Positions 49,615-59,041 of a DNA stretch of 64,000 bases are shown piece after piece. This DNA comes from JALORV01 sp963769745 (GTDB taxonomy: Bacteria > Pseudomonadota > Gammaproteobacteria > Burkholderiales > Burkholderiaceae_F): contig CAVYNB010000010.1 of NCBI GenBank assembly GCA_963769745.1, positions 1 to 64,000 of the forward strand. The letters run 5' to 3'. A program made the position numbers and the translations under genes. The notes under the pieces are model-generated. The model was given only the letters and a program-made list of their open reading frames with translations, had not been told where the DNA came from and did no database searches. The first letter of the stretch is position 1. The number at the start of each line of letters is the position of its first letter.

Positions 49615-50424
49615 TTAGGTCCTCAGCAGCTCGTTGATGCTGGTCTTGGAGCGCGTCCGGGCATCCACCTGCTTCACGATGACCGCGCAGTAGAGGTTGC
49701 ACTCGCGCGACGGCAGTGAGCCGGCGACGACGACCGAACCGGCCGGTACCCGGCCGTAGAGGATCTCGCCCGTTTCGCGATTGAAGATCTTGGTGCTCTG
49801 CCCGATGAAGACACCCATGCCGAGCACGGCGTTCTCCTCGACGATGACGCCCTCGACGACTTCCGAGCGCGCGCCGATGAAGCAGTTGTCCTCGATGATG
49901 GTCGGATTCGCCTGCAGCGGCTCGAGCACGCCACCGATGCCGACGCCGCCGGACAGGTGGACGTTCTTGCCTATCTGGGCGCACGACCCGACCGTGGCCC
50001 AGGTGTCCACCATCGTTCCCTCGTCCACGTAGGCGCCGATGTTGACGTACGACGGCATCAGCACCACGTTCTTCGCGATGTAGCTGCCGCGCCGCGCCAC
50101 GGCGGGCGGCACCACCCGCACGCCGGTGGCGCGCATGTGTTCGGCGTCGAGATGCGAGAACTTCGGCTGCACCTTGTCGTAGAAACCCAGCTCGCCGGCA
50201 TGGATCGGAACGTTGTCATTGAGCCGGAACGACAGCAGGACGGCCTTCTTCAGCCATTGGTGCGTGATCCACTCGCCACCGACCTTCTCGGCCACCCGCA
50301 CGCGGCCGGCGTTGAGGTCTGAGATGGCGTGATCCACCGCATCGCGCACGGTCGCGGGCGCAGCAGCGGGCGAAAGGTCGGCGCGATGTTCCCATGCGTC
50401 ATTGATTGTCTGTTCGAGCGACAT
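49615..50424 (-). CDS. dapD: 2,3,4,5-tetrahydropyridine-2,6-dicarboxylate N-succinyltransferase
   Basis: Succinylates tetrahydrodipicolinate, the step before DapC. 269 residues. A helical N-terminal domain (EQTINDAWEHRADLSP) is followed by the left-handed parallel beta-helix of hexapeptide repeats (about 100-235): VVLMPSYVNIGAYVDEGTMV, SCAQIGKNVHLSGGVGIGGV, FIGARSEVVEGVIVEENAVL. It lies 18 bp after dapC and is intact. Confidence 0.95.
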   Translation of the reverse strand: MSLEQTINDAWEHRADLSPAAAPATVRDAVDHAISDLNAGRVRVAEKVGGEWITHQWLKKAVLLSFRLNDNVPIHAGELGFYDKVQPKFSHLDAEHMRATGVRVVPPAVARRGSYIAKNVVLMPSYVNIGAYVDEGTMVDTWATVGSCAQIGKNVHLSGGVGIGGVLEPLQANPTIIEDNCFIGARSEVVEGVIVEENAVLGMGVFIGQSTKIFNRETGEILYGRVPAGSVVVAGSLPSRECNLYCAVIVKQVDARTRSKTSINELLRT

Positions 50425-50442
50425 CGGTCGTCCTTGCTGGCG

Positions 50443-51627
50443 TCAGAGTTGAAGGGAGGCAATGCGCGCCGCTGCCTCGGCCACTTCGGCCGGTTCGGCG
50501 ACGAGCGCGATGCGCACGAAGTTCGTGCCGGGGTTCGTGCCAGCGGCCTCACGCGACAGGTAGCTGCCCGGCAGCACCGTGACATTCTTCTCGGCATACA
50601 GCCGCCGCGCATACTCGGTGTCGGCAACGGGTGTCCGCGCCCACAGGTAGAACGCAGCGTCCGGCCGCGTGCAGGCGAGGTGACCGGCGATGACCGGCGT
50701 GGCCTGCTCGAACTTCTGCGCATAGAGCCGGCGGTTCTCGACCACGTGGGCCTCGTCGGACCAGGCCGCGATGCTCGCCGCCTGCACCGGGGGACTCATC
50801 GCGGTGCCGTGATAGGTGCGATAGAGGTGGAACTTGCGCAATGCCTCGGCATCGCCGGCAACAAAACCGGACCTCATTCCGGGCACATTCGAGCGCTTCG
50901 ACAGGCTGGAGAACATGACCACGCGCTCGTAGCGGTCGCGTCCGAGCTGCGCCGCGGCCGCGAGCGCGCCCAGCGGCGGGGTCGCCTCGTCGAAGTAGAT
51001 CTCGGAATAGCACTCGTCGGACGCGATGATGAAGTCATGCCGGTCGGCCAGTTCGAACAGGCGGGCCCATTCGTCCAGCGTCATCACGCGGCCGGTGGGA
51101 TTGCCGGGCGTACAGACGTAGACCAGCTGGACGCCGTTCCAGTCGGCCGGCGTCAAGCGCTCGAGCTCCATGCGAAAGCCGTTGGCCGGCGTGGTCGGCA
51201 GGTAGAGCGGCTCGGCGCCAGCGAGCAGCGCCGCGCCCTCGTAGATCTGATAAAAGGGATTCGGCGAGATCACCCGTGCCGTTCGCGTGCGGTCGATCAC
51301 GGTTTGCGCGAACGCGAACAGCGCCTCGCGCGAACCGGCGACGGGCAGCACCTGCGTGCCGGGATCGAGTTTCGCCAGGCTATACCGGCGCATCGCCCAG
51401 GCCGCGATCGCCTCGCGCAGTGCCGGCGTGCCCGCGGTCAGCGGATAGCTCGCCACGCTCGGCAGCGCCTGCGCGTACGCGTCCAGGATGAAGCGCGGCG
51501 TCGCATGCTTCGGCTCGCCGATCGACAGGTTGATCGGTGAAAAGCCGGTCGGCGGCGTGAGGTCGGCGAACAGCTGGCGCAGCTGCTCGAACGGGTACGG
51601 ATGCAGTCGAGCGAGATCGGGATTCAT
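50443..51627 (-). CDS. dapC: N-succinyldiaminopimelate aminotransferase
   Basis: A PLP-dependent class I aminotransferase of 394 residues that moves an amino group from glutamate to succinyl-amino-ketopimelate. The PLP lysine is in MFSSLSKRSNVPGMRSGFVA. The aspartate/tyrosine pocket is in HDFIIASDECYSEIYFDEAT, and the N-terminal INLSIGEPKHATP is typical of the beta-/gammaproteobacterial DapC family. It sits directly upstream of dapD, which supports the assignment over other transaminases. Confidence 0.93.
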   Translation of the reverse strand: MNPDLARLHPYPFEQLRQLFADLTPPTGFSPINLSIGEPKHATPRFILDAYAQALPSVASYPLTAGTPALREAIAAWAMRRYSLAKLDPGTQVLPVAGSREALFAFAQTVIDRTRTARVISPNPFYQIYEGAALLAGAEPLYLPTTPANGFRMELERLTPADWNGVQLVYVCTPGNPTGRVMTLDEWARLFELADRHDFIIASDECYSEIYFDEATPPLGALAAAAQLGRDRYERVVMFSSLSKRSNVPGMRSGFVAGDAEALRKFHLYRTYHGTAMSPPVQAASIAAWSDEAHVVENRRLYAQKFEQATPVIAGHLACTRPDAAFYLWARTPVADTEYARRLYAEKNVTVLPGSYLSREAAGTNPGTNFVRIALVAEPAEVAEAAARIASLQL

Positions 51628-51644
51628 CTGCGGTCAGGGCGCAG

Positions 51645-52067
51645 TCAGGGCCGCGTCGGACTTCCCTCGGCGTCGGCGCGTACCAGCTCGATATGCGGCA
51701 ACGGCTTCCAGCCCTTCTTGCGATGCTCGGCGACGACGGTCGTGAACAGGCCGCCACGCACATACCACCGAGCCGTGAGCCGCATGAAGCGCGGAGCCAG
51801 GGCCTGGACCAGGTCGTCGAGGATGCGGTTGGTGACGGCCTCGTGGAATGCACCCTCGTTGCGGTATGACCAGACGTACAGCTTCAGCGCCTTCAGTTCG
51901 ACGTTGCGCTTGTCGGGCACGTAGTCGAGCACCAGGGTGGCAAAGTCCGGCTGTCCGGTCAGCGGACACAGGCACGTGAACTCGGGCACCTCGATGTGCA
52001 CGAGGTAGTCGCGTTGCGGCGCCGGATTCGCGAAGGTCTCGAGAGTCTTGCTGGGGCGTGTGGCCAT
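51645..52067 (-). CDS. queF: NADPH-dependent 7-cyano-7-deazaguanine reductase
   Basis: Reduces preQ0 to preQ1 in queuosine synthesis. 140 residues, the short type I form. The active-site cysteine is in EFTCLCPLTGQPDFATLVL. The QueF motif ELKALKLYVWSYRNEGAFHE contains the substrate-binding glutamate. It diverges from smc across 170 bp and is followed 17 bp later by dapC. Confidence 0.94.
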   Translation of the reverse strand: MATRPSKTLETFANPAPQRDYLVHIEVPEFTCLCPLTGQPDFATLVLDYVPDKRNVELKALKLYVWSYRNEGAFHEAVTNRILDDLVQALAPRFMRLTARWYVRGGLFTTVVAEHRKKGWKPLPHIELVRADAEGSPTRP

Positions 52068-52123
52068 GATCGTCGCTTGCGGTCGCGTGCGCGCGGGATG
52101 CCGCAGCGAGGAGGAAGTGCGCT

Positions 52124-52136
52124 GTTATTATACGAA
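52124..52136 (-). promoter_or_regulatory. Probable -10 region between queF and smc
   Basis: The 13-mer GTTATTATACGAA, identical to that at 21887-21899, puts TATAAT on the minus strand at 52127-52132, about 60 bp before queF. On the plus strand the same bases read TATTATA, so they could also serve smc. No good -35 is seen. Confidence 0.42.
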
Positions 52137-52237
52137 GGCGATCACTCATCCCCTCGCATTCATCGGGCCACGCTTTCGGTCAGCGCATCCCGGTCCGCGC
52201 CCGGGGCTTTTTCCAAACACTTCCCGCCCAATTTCAC

Positions 52238-55200
52238 GTGCGTCTTCGGCAGATCAAGCTCGCCGGCTTCAAGTCGTTCATCGATCCCACTCCGATCGAT
52301 GTTCCCGGAAGTCTCGTCGGTGTCGTCGGCCCCAACGGCTGCGGCAAGTCCAATGTCATCGATGCCGTGCGCTGGGTGCTCGGCGAGAGCAAGGCCGCCG
52401 AGTTGCGCGGCGAGTCGATGCAGGACGTCATTTTCAACGGCTCGGTCAACCGGAAGCCAGCAGGCCGGGCGAGCGTCGAACTGGTGTTCGACAACACCGA
52501 TGGCCGCATCGGCGGCGCGTGGGGCCAGTACGCCGAGATCTCGGTCAAGCGCGTACTCACGCGCGACGGCACCTCGGGCTACTACATCAACAACCAGACC
52601 GTGCGTCGCCGGGACGTGCACGACATGTTCCTCGGCACCGGCCTCGGCCCGCGCGCCTACGCGATCATCGGCCAGGGCATGATTTCGCGCATCGTCGAGG
52701 CACGTCCCGAGGAACTGCGCATCTTCCTGGAGGAAGCGGCCGGAATCAGCAAGTACAAGGAACGCCGGCGCGAAACCGAGAACCGGCTGGCCGACACGCG
52801 CGACAACCTGACGCGCGTCGAAGACATCCTGCGCGAGCTCGACAGCCAGATCGGGCGGCTCGAGCAGCAGGCTGAAGTGGCGGCGCGTTATCGCGACATG
52901 GTGACGGCGCACGACGAGCAGCAGCAGCTGCTGTGGCTCATGCGCAAGCGCGAGGCCGACATCGAGCGCGACAAGGTGGCGCGCGACATCGTCGTCCGCA
53001 CGACGGCGCTCGAAGGGCACGTCGCCGAACTCCGCGCCGCGGAGCGATCGCTGGAGGACGTGCGTGCGGGCCACTACAGTGCCAGCGACGCCGTGCACGA
53101 GGCCCAGGGCGCGCTCCTGCAGGTGAACGCCGAGATCGCACGGCTCGAATCCGAGATCCGCATGATCGTCGACGGACGCAACCGCCTGATCTCGCAAATC
53201 GAGACACTGAAATCAACGCGGGTGCGCCGTCTGGACGAACACGGTGAGCTGCTCGCGCGCGCCGGCAGCCTGCTGCAGGCGATCGAAGACGCCACGCTGC
53301 GCCTGACCGAGTCGCAGTCCGCCTGTGTCGCGCACGAAGCCAGCATCCCTTCGCTTGAGGAGGCCTACCAGGCGGCGCGCGAGGCAATGACCGCGGCGCG
53401 AGCCCAGGCCGCGCTGTCCGAACAGGCAATCGAGGCCGCCGGTGTCGAGCAGCGCAACGTCGACCGTCAATTGGAAGTTCTGCAGCAACGGCGCGAACGA
53501 CTCGCCGAAGAGCGCGCCTCCATCGGTTCGCCCGACGAAGCGCGGCTTGCCGGCATTCGGGCTGAGGTCGTTCAGTTCGAAAGTCAGCTGGCCGAGCACA
53601 GCGCGGCCCAAACGACGGCTGACGAGCGGGTCAGTGTGAGCACGGCAGAGCGGCAGCGGCAGTTCGAAGCGCGCGCCAGTGCACAGGAGAACCTGACGCG
53701 CCTGGAAGCACGCCTGGGCGCCTTGCGGCAGGTGCAGGCGAATGTCGAAGCCGACACCCGACTGGACCCATGGCTGGCTGCGCAGGGGCTCGATCGACTG
53801 CCTCGTCTGTTTCGAAAGCTGACCGTTGAAAACGGCTGGGAAACGGCATTCGAAGCGGTCCTGCGCGAACGCATCGAGGGCGTTGAAGTCGGACGGCTCG
53901 ATGCGGTCGGCGGACTGGCAGGAAGCACTCCGCCGGCGCGCGTGGCGTTCTATTCGACCACCGGCGCCATCACTCGTGAAGGTGGACACATGCCCGGATT
54001 CGGCCGCCTGTCCGACCGGGTCCAGGGTCATGACGCTGCGCTGTCGGCGGTTCTGGTCGACTGGCTGGCCAATGTCTTCGTTGCACCGGACCTCGCGACG
54101 GCCATGTCGGCGCGAGAGCAGTTGCCCGTCGGCGGGCAGTTCGTCGTCAGGGACGGGCATCTCGTCTCGCGCTATGGCGTGCGCTTCTTCGCCGCGGACG
54201 ATGAGAAGTCCGGATTGCTGGCGCGCCGACTGGAAATCGAGAACCTGGACAAGGAAATACGCGCGCAGCGGTTGATCGTCGAGGAACGGACCGCCACGCT
54301 GGCCCGGACCGAGGCCGCGCTGCGCGAAGCCCAGGAGCAGCTCGCGGCCAGCCGGCGCGAAGCGGATCGTGTGCGCGCGACGCTGCATACGGCACAGCTC
54401 GAGGCGGTTCGACTCGGCGAGCTGATCGACCGTGTCAGGCACCGCAGCGGCCAGATCGAGACCGAGGTGGCCGAGATCGAAGCCCACGAGAACGAGCTGC
54501 GGGCGACTCGCGACGACGTCGACGGACGCTTCCAGCTGCTCGACGGCGAACTGTCTACGCGTCAGGAAGCGGTCGAAAGCGCGCGACTGCAGTACGAGCA
54601 GGCCGACCAGGTCCTGCGCGCAGCGCGCGACCAGCAACGTGCGCTGGAGACGGCGCGGCAGCAGGTCGAGTTCGCGCTGGCGTCGAACCGCGAGCGCGAG
54701 CGCGACGTGGCGCATGCCGCCGAGGTGGCCGCGGCGGATGCCGAGCGACTTGCCGCCGACGTGTCGGCGGCGGGCGAGGACCTTGCGCGTCTCGACGATG
54801 GCGCGGCGCGCGCGGGTCTCGATGGCTGGCTGGGCAAGCGCGCGGCCGCCGAAGAGGCGCTGCGGCAGGCGCGCAGCCGGCTCGACGAACTGGCCCAGGA
54901 ACTGCGCGCAACCGACGAACGCCGATTGACGCTCGAGCGGGACCTGGAGCCGCGCCGGCAGAAGATCACCGAGTTGCAGCTCAAGGAACAGGCGGCGAGG
55001 CTGGCGACCGAGCAGTTCGCCACCCAGCTGGTCGAGGCCAAGGCCGATGAAGCCGCGCTGGTGGAGAAGCTCACGCCGCAACTCAAGGCCGCTGGACTGC
55101 AGGCCGAGATTGCGCGGCTCGCGCAGGAGATCGAAGCACTGGGCGCGGTCAATCTTGCCGCGCTGGAAGAACTCACGACCTCGCGCGAGCGCAAGTCCTT

Positions 55201-55759
55201 CCTCGATGCGCAGTCGGCCGACCTCGTGGCCGCCATCACCACGCTCGAGGACGCGATTCGGAAGATCGACCGCGAGTCCCGCGAGCTGCTGCAGCAGACC
55301 TTCGACCAGGTGAATGCCCATTTCGGGCTGCTGTTCCCGAAGCTCTTCGGCGGGGGCGAGGCGCGGCTCATCATGACCGGCGAGGAGATCCTCGATGCCG
55401 GCGTGCAGGTGATGGCGCAACCTCCGGGCAAGCGCAACAGCACGATTCACCTGCTGTCGGGCGGTGAGAAGGCCCTGACGGCCACTGCGCTGGTGTTCGC
55501 GCTGTTCAAGCTCAATCCGGCGCCGTTCTGCCTGCTGGACGAGGTCGACGCGCCGCTCGACGACGCGAACACCGAGCGCTTCTGCCGGCTGGTCGAGTCG
55601 ATGACCGTCAATACGCAGTTCCTGTTCATCACGCACAACAAGATTGCGATGGAAATGGCGCAGCAGCTGATCGGCGTGACGATGCAGGAGCAGGGAGTGT
55701 CCCGCATCGTCGCTGTGGACATCGAAGGCGCGGTGCGCCTCACGGCCGAGGCGGCCTAG
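52238..55759 (+). CDS. smc: Chromosome segregation protein SMC
   Basis: A 1173-residue structural-maintenance-of-chromosomes ATPase that loops and compacts DNA with ScpAB. It starts at GTG 52238 (MRLRQIKLAGFKSFIDPTPI). Walker A GPNGCGKSNVIDAVRWVLGE is at about 32-50. Two long coiled coils flank a hinge (about 510-650). The C-terminal head has the signature HLLSGGEKALTATALVFALF (about 1073) and Walker B FCLLDEVDAPLDDANTERF (about 1100). Intact. zipA follows 6 bp later. Confidence 0.96.
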   Translation: MRLRQIKLAGFKSFIDPTPIDVPGSLVGVVGPNGCGKSNVIDAVRWVLGESKAAELRGESMQDVIFNGSVNRKPAGRASVELVFDNTDGRIGGAWGQYAEISVKRVLTRDGTSGYYINNQTVRRRDVHDMFLGTGLGPRAYAIIGQGMISRIVEARPEELRIFLEEAAGISKYKERRRETENRLADTRDNLTRVEDILRELDSQIGRLEQQAEVAARYRDMVTAHDEQQQLLWLMRKREADIERDKVARDIVVRTTALEGHVAELRAAERSLEDVRAGHYSASDAVHEAQGALLQVNAEIARLESEIRMIVDGRNRLISQIETLKSTRVRRLDEHGELLARAGSLLQAIEDATLRLTESQSACVAHEASIPSLEEAYQAAREAMTAARAQAALSEQAIEAAGVEQRNVDRQLEVLQQRRERLAEERASIGSPDEARLAGIRAEVVQFESQLAEHSAAQTTADERVSVSTAERQRQFEARASAQENLTRLEARLGALRQVQANVEADTRLDPWLAAQGLDRLPRLFRKLTVENGWETAFEAVLRERIEGVEVGRLDAVGGLAGSTPPARVAFYSTTGAITREGGHMPGFGRLSDRVQGHDAALSAVLVDWLANVFVAPDLATAMSAREQLPVGGQFVVRDGHLVSRYGVRFFAADDEKSGLLARRLEIENLDKEIRAQRLIVEERTATLARTEAALREAQEQLAASRREADRVRATLHTAQLEAVRLGELIDRVRHRSGQIETEVAEIEAHENELRATRDDVDGRFQLLDGELSTRQEAVESARLQYEQADQVLRAARDQQRALETARQQVEFALASNRERERDVAHAAEVAAADAERLAADVSAAGEDLARLDDGAARAGLDGWLGKRAAAEEALRQARSRLDELAQELRATDERRLTLERDLEPRRQKITELQLKEQAARLATEQFATQLVEAKADEAALVEKLTPQLKAAGLQAEIARLAQEIEALGAVNLAALEELTTSRERKSFLDAQSADLVAAITTLEDAIRKIDRESRELLQQTFDQVNAHFGLLFPKLFGGGEARLIMTGEEILDAGVQVMAQPPGKRNSTIHLLSGGEKALTATALVFALFKLNPAPFCLLDEVDAPLDDANTERFCRLVESMTVNTQFLFITHNKIAMEMAQQLIGVTMQEQGVSRIVAVDIEGAVRLTAEAA

Positions 55760-55765
55760 ACCTCG

Positions 55766-56911
55766 ATGACCGACTTGCACTGGGCGCTGCTTACGATCGC
55801 CGGCGTCCTGCTGCTGGCGATCTGGATTTACAGCAAGTGGCAGGAGCGGCGCGCGCTGGCGCGGCTGGATGCGGCCATGCGCCAGGGTGTCGGCGATCCG
55901 CTGCTCGGCACCCCTCCGATGGCGCCGCCGGCAGTTTCGTCCCGGCGTATCGAGCCTCGCCTCGACGTCGACAGCGGCGACGGCAACGACGTGACCACCG
56001 GTCTGGAGGGTTCAACTCCGGGGGCCGACCAGGCGGCCGACGTGGCGGCTGATCCGAGCGCCAGCGAGAGCGCCGAGGGCACGGGCGAACGCAGCGAGCC
56101 GTCGGCGTATGCACTTCCCGACGGCTGGATCGAGGATCCGCTGCTGGACTTCGTGATCGAGCTGAGATGCACCCACGCGATCGACGGTGTGGCCGCGCTG
56201 GAAGCGAAGGGTCAGCTCGAGCGCCTGCAGTTGCCATTGCCGACGCATCTGGCGGTCTGGGATGCCAAGGCGCAGCAGTGGACCGGGCCTGATCGCTTCG
56301 GCTTCTATTCCGAGCTCCTGGTCGCTGTTCAGATGGCTCATCGCAACGGGGTGCTCGGCGAGATCGATGCGGCGCGCTTCGTGGCGGCGACCCAGCAGAT
56401 CGCGCTCGGTATCGATGCTGACTTCGACGCGCCCGACGTGCCGCGCCTGGTGGCGCAGGCCGCCGAGCTCGATCGCCTGTGCGCGCGGTTCGACGTGCAG
56501 GTGACGCTGACCCTGGAGACGGGCGAAACGCCCTGGACGGCTGACGTGATCCAGGCCGCGGCAGGCCCGGTGGGATTCACCGCGGTCGGTTCCGGGCGCT
56601 GGGAAATGCGTGAGGCGACCGGAGAACTCGCACTGACCATGACCGCGGGGGCATTGCCTGCGAATCGGCTGGCCATTTACATCGACGTACCGCTGGTTCG
56701 GCCCGAAGGTTCTCCGCTGGCCCGGCAGTTCACGGTCGCCGACCAGCTCGCCACGCGCCTGAATGCGCGTGTCGTCGATGACAACGGCAGGCCGGTCCAG
56801 CGCGAAGCGCATTTCGCGATCGCTGCGCAGCTGGCCGGGTTGTACGAGCAGATGCAGGCGGCCGGCGTTGCGGCGGGCTCCGAGCGTGCCCGCCGGCTCT
56901 ACGCCGTCTAG
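55766..56911 (+). CDS. zipA: Cell division protein ZipA-like
   Basis: Tethers FtsZ to the membrane during division. 381 residues. An N-terminal membrane anchor (LLTIAGVLLLAIWIYSKW), a basic stretch, then an acidic and variable linker (about 40-120), and the C-terminal FtsZ-binding domain (about 240-370: LTMTAGALPANRLAIYIDVP, FTVADQLATRLNARVVDDNG). The domain is diverged from E. coli ZipA. Position between smc and ligA is the usual one in betaproteobacteria and supports the name. Confidence 0.87.
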   Translation: MTDLHWALLTIAGVLLLAIWIYSKWQERRALARLDAAMRQGVGDPLLGTPPMAPPAVSSRRIEPRLDVDSGDGNDVTTGLEGSTPGADQAADVAADPSASESAEGTGERSEPSAYALPDGWIEDPLLDFVIELRCTHAIDGVAALEAKGQLERLQLPLPTHLAVWDAKAQQWTGPDRFGFYSELLVAVQMAHRNGVLGEIDAARFVAATQQIALGIDADFDAPDVPRLVAQAAELDRLCARFDVQVTLTLETGETPWTADVIQAAAGPVGFTAVGSGRWEMREATGELALTMTAGALPANRLAIYIDVPLVRPEGSPLARQFTVADQLATRLNARVVDDNGRPVQREAHFAIAAQLAGLYEQMQAAGVAAGSERARRLYAV

Positions 56912-57004
56912 GAAGACGCGCGGATGAGGAGCCACGCTCACCGGGTTCGTTCCGCCTCGACGGGCCGACCGGTGTCCTGCAAACAGGCGATCGGGCACTG
57001 ATCG

Positions 57005-59041
57005 ATGCCGTCGGCACGGCATGACTCCGCCAGTCAGCGCGCGCGCCGACTGCGCGACCAGATCGCCCGGGCAGATCACGATTACTACGTTCTCGACGCC
57101 CCGAGCATTCCGGACGCGGAGTACGACCGCTTGTTCCGGGAACTGCAGGAACTCGAAGCCGCGCATCCGGAGCTGGTGGTGCCCGACTCGCCGACGCAGC
57201 GGGTCGGCGGCGCGGTGCGATCCGACCTTCCGAAGGTGCGCCATGCCGTCCCGATGCTGTCGATCCGCACTGAAACCGATGCCGGACCCGACGGCGCGCG
57301 TGCGTTCGATGCGCGGGTGCGGCGGGAACTGGGCCTGGCGGCGGGCGATCCGCCGATCGAGTACTGCACCGAACTCAAGTTCGACGGACTGGCTGTCAGT
57401 CTGCGTTACGAACACGGAGTGCTGGTGCGGGCGGCCACACGCGGCGACGGCGAGGTGGGCGAGGATGTCACCCCCAATGCGCGCACGATTCGTGCGATCC
57501 CGTTGCGCCTGAGCGATGTCGATGCGCCGGTTCTTGAAGTGCGAGGCGAGATCTTCCTGCGCCGGCGCGACTTCGAACTGATCAACGAGCGGCAGCGTGA
57601 AGCCGGCGACAAGGTGTTCGTGAATCCACGCAATGCCGCCGCCGGTTTCCTGCGCCAGCTCGATGCCGGGGTGACGGCCAGCCGGCCCCTGTCCTTCTAC
57701 GCCTATGGGGTGGGCGAGGTGGCCGGGTGGACATTGCCGCCCACTCACAGTGCGATGCTGGACGCACTGGCGAACATGGGAGTACCGGTCGCCGCAGAGC
57801 GACGCGTGGCCAGTGGCGCCGACGAGCTGGTGGCGTTTCACGCCGGCATCGCGGAGCGCCGCGACCAACTGCCGTTCGACATCGATGGCGTCGTCTACAA
57901 GGTCAATTCGCTCGAACTGCAGCGCCGGCTGGGATTCGTCTCGCGCGAGCCGCGCTGGGCCGTGGCGCACAAGTACCCTGCGCAGGAGGAACTGACGCAG
58001 GTGACCGGCATCGACGTGCAGGTCGGGCGGACCGGAAAGATCACGCCGGTGGCACGCCTGGCGCCGGTCTTCGTCGGCGGGGTCACGGTCAGCAACGCGA
58101 CGCTGCACAACGAGGACTACATCCGCAGTCTCGGGCTGATGATCGGCGACACAGTGATCGTGCGCCGCGCCGGCGACGTAATTCCTCAGGTGGTTTCCGT
58201 GCTGCCCGACCGCCGTCCGAAGAACGCACGCATGTTCTCGATGCCGGATGCCTGCCCGGTGTGCGGTTCGAACGTCGCCCGGGAGGAAGGGGAGAAGGAC
58301 CTTCGCTGCACCGGGGGTCTGTTCTGCCCGGCGCAACGCAAGCAGGCGCTGCTGCACTTCGCCGGCCGGCGCGCGCTCGACATCGAAGGTCTTGGCGACA
58401 AGCTGGTCGAACAGCTCGTCGACGCCGAACTTGTGCAGACGCCGGCCGACCTTTTCAAGCTCGGCCTTGGGGCGCTGGCGGGGCTCGATCGCATGGCAGA
58501 CAAGTCGGCCGCCAATGTGCTGGCCGCACTGGAACGTGCGCGCTCGACCACGCTCGAGCGATTCATCTATGCGCTCGGCATCCGCCATGTCGGCGAGTCG
58601 ACCGCGCGCGACCTGGCGCGCCACTTCGGGTCGCTCGATGCGGTGATGGACGCTTCGGAGGAGGCACTGCTGCAGGTCACGGATGTGGGGCCGGTGGTTG
58701 CCGCGTCGATCGCGCGCTTCTTCGCCGAGCCGCACAATCGCGAGGTGGTCGAGCAGTTGCGCGCGGCGGGCGTGCACTGGCCGGAAGCCGCGCCGCATCG
58801 TGCCCCCGCCGGTGCGCTTGCCGGCCTGACCTTCGTTTTGACCGGTACGCTAGTGCACTGGACGCGCGACGAGGCCAAGGATCGCATCGAAGCCGCTGGC
58901 GGCAAGGTCGCCGGCTCCGTGTCCAAGAAGACCGACTTCGTCGTCGCGGGCGAGGAGGCCGGCAGCAAGCTCGACAAGGCAATGCAACTCGGTGTCCCTG
59001 TCATTGACGAGGCCCGCCTGAAAACCATGCTGGAAGGCTGA
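57005..59041 (+). CDS. ligA: NAD-dependent DNA ligase
   Basis: Seals nicks in replication and repair using NAD. 678 residues. The NAD-binding Ia domain is at the start (ADHDYYVLDAPSIPDAEYDR). The adenylated lysine is in CTELKFDGLAVSLRYE (about 124). OB fold, then the zinc finger CPVCGSNV with LRCTGGLFCPAQRK (about 418-440). Helix-hairpin-helix domain (about 455-590), and BRCT domain (about 600-678: LAGLTFVLTGTLVHWTRDEA). Its stop overlaps the ATG of mtnP by one base. Confidence 0.96.
   Translation: MPSARHDSASQRARRLRDQIARADHDYYVLDAPSIPDAEYDRLFRELQELEAAHPELVVPDSPTQRVGGAVRSDLPKVRHAVPMLSIRTETDAGPDGARAFDARVRRELGLAAGDPPIEYCTELKFDGLAVSLRYEHGVLVRAATRGDGEVGEDVTPNARTIRAIPLRLSDVDAPVLEVRGEIFLRRRDFELINERQREAGDKVFVNPRNAAAGFLRQLDAGVTASRPLSFYAYGVGEVAGWTLPPTHSAMLDALANMGVPVAAERRVASGADELVAFHAGIAERRDQLPFDIDGVVYKVNSLELQRRLGFVSREPRWAVAHKYPAQEELTQVTGIDVQVGRTGKITPVARLAPVFVGGVTVSNATLHNEDYIRSLGLMIGDTVIVRRAGDVIPQVVSVLPDRRPKNARMFSMPDACPVCGSNVAREEGEKDLRCTGGLFCPAQRKQALLHFAGRRALDIEGLGDKLVEQLVDAELVQTPADLFKLGLGALAGLDRMADKSAANVLAALERARSTTLERFIYALGIRHVGESTARDLARHFGSLDAVMDASEEALLQVTDVGPVVAASIARFFAEPHNREVVEQLRAAGVHWPEAAPHRAPAGALAGLTFVLTGTLVHWTRDEAKDRIEAAGGKVAGSVSKKTDFVVAGEEAGSKLDKAMQLGVPVIDEARLKTMLEG

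Noticed and set aside
49294..49618. Short open frames on both strands between pilU and dapD
   Set aside because: No family motif or good ribosome site, and they lie over inverted-repeat, GC-skewed sequence.
53213..55780. Very long minus-strand reading frame opposite smc
   Set aside because: It is the antisense of an intact, well-conserved gene in high-GC DNA, where stop codons are rare on the other strand. The protein has no recognisable motif.
56012..58798. A 928-codon minus-strand frame opposite zipA and ligA
   Set aside because: Same cause: a shadow of two real genes, rich in Arg, His, Gln and Asp with no domain.
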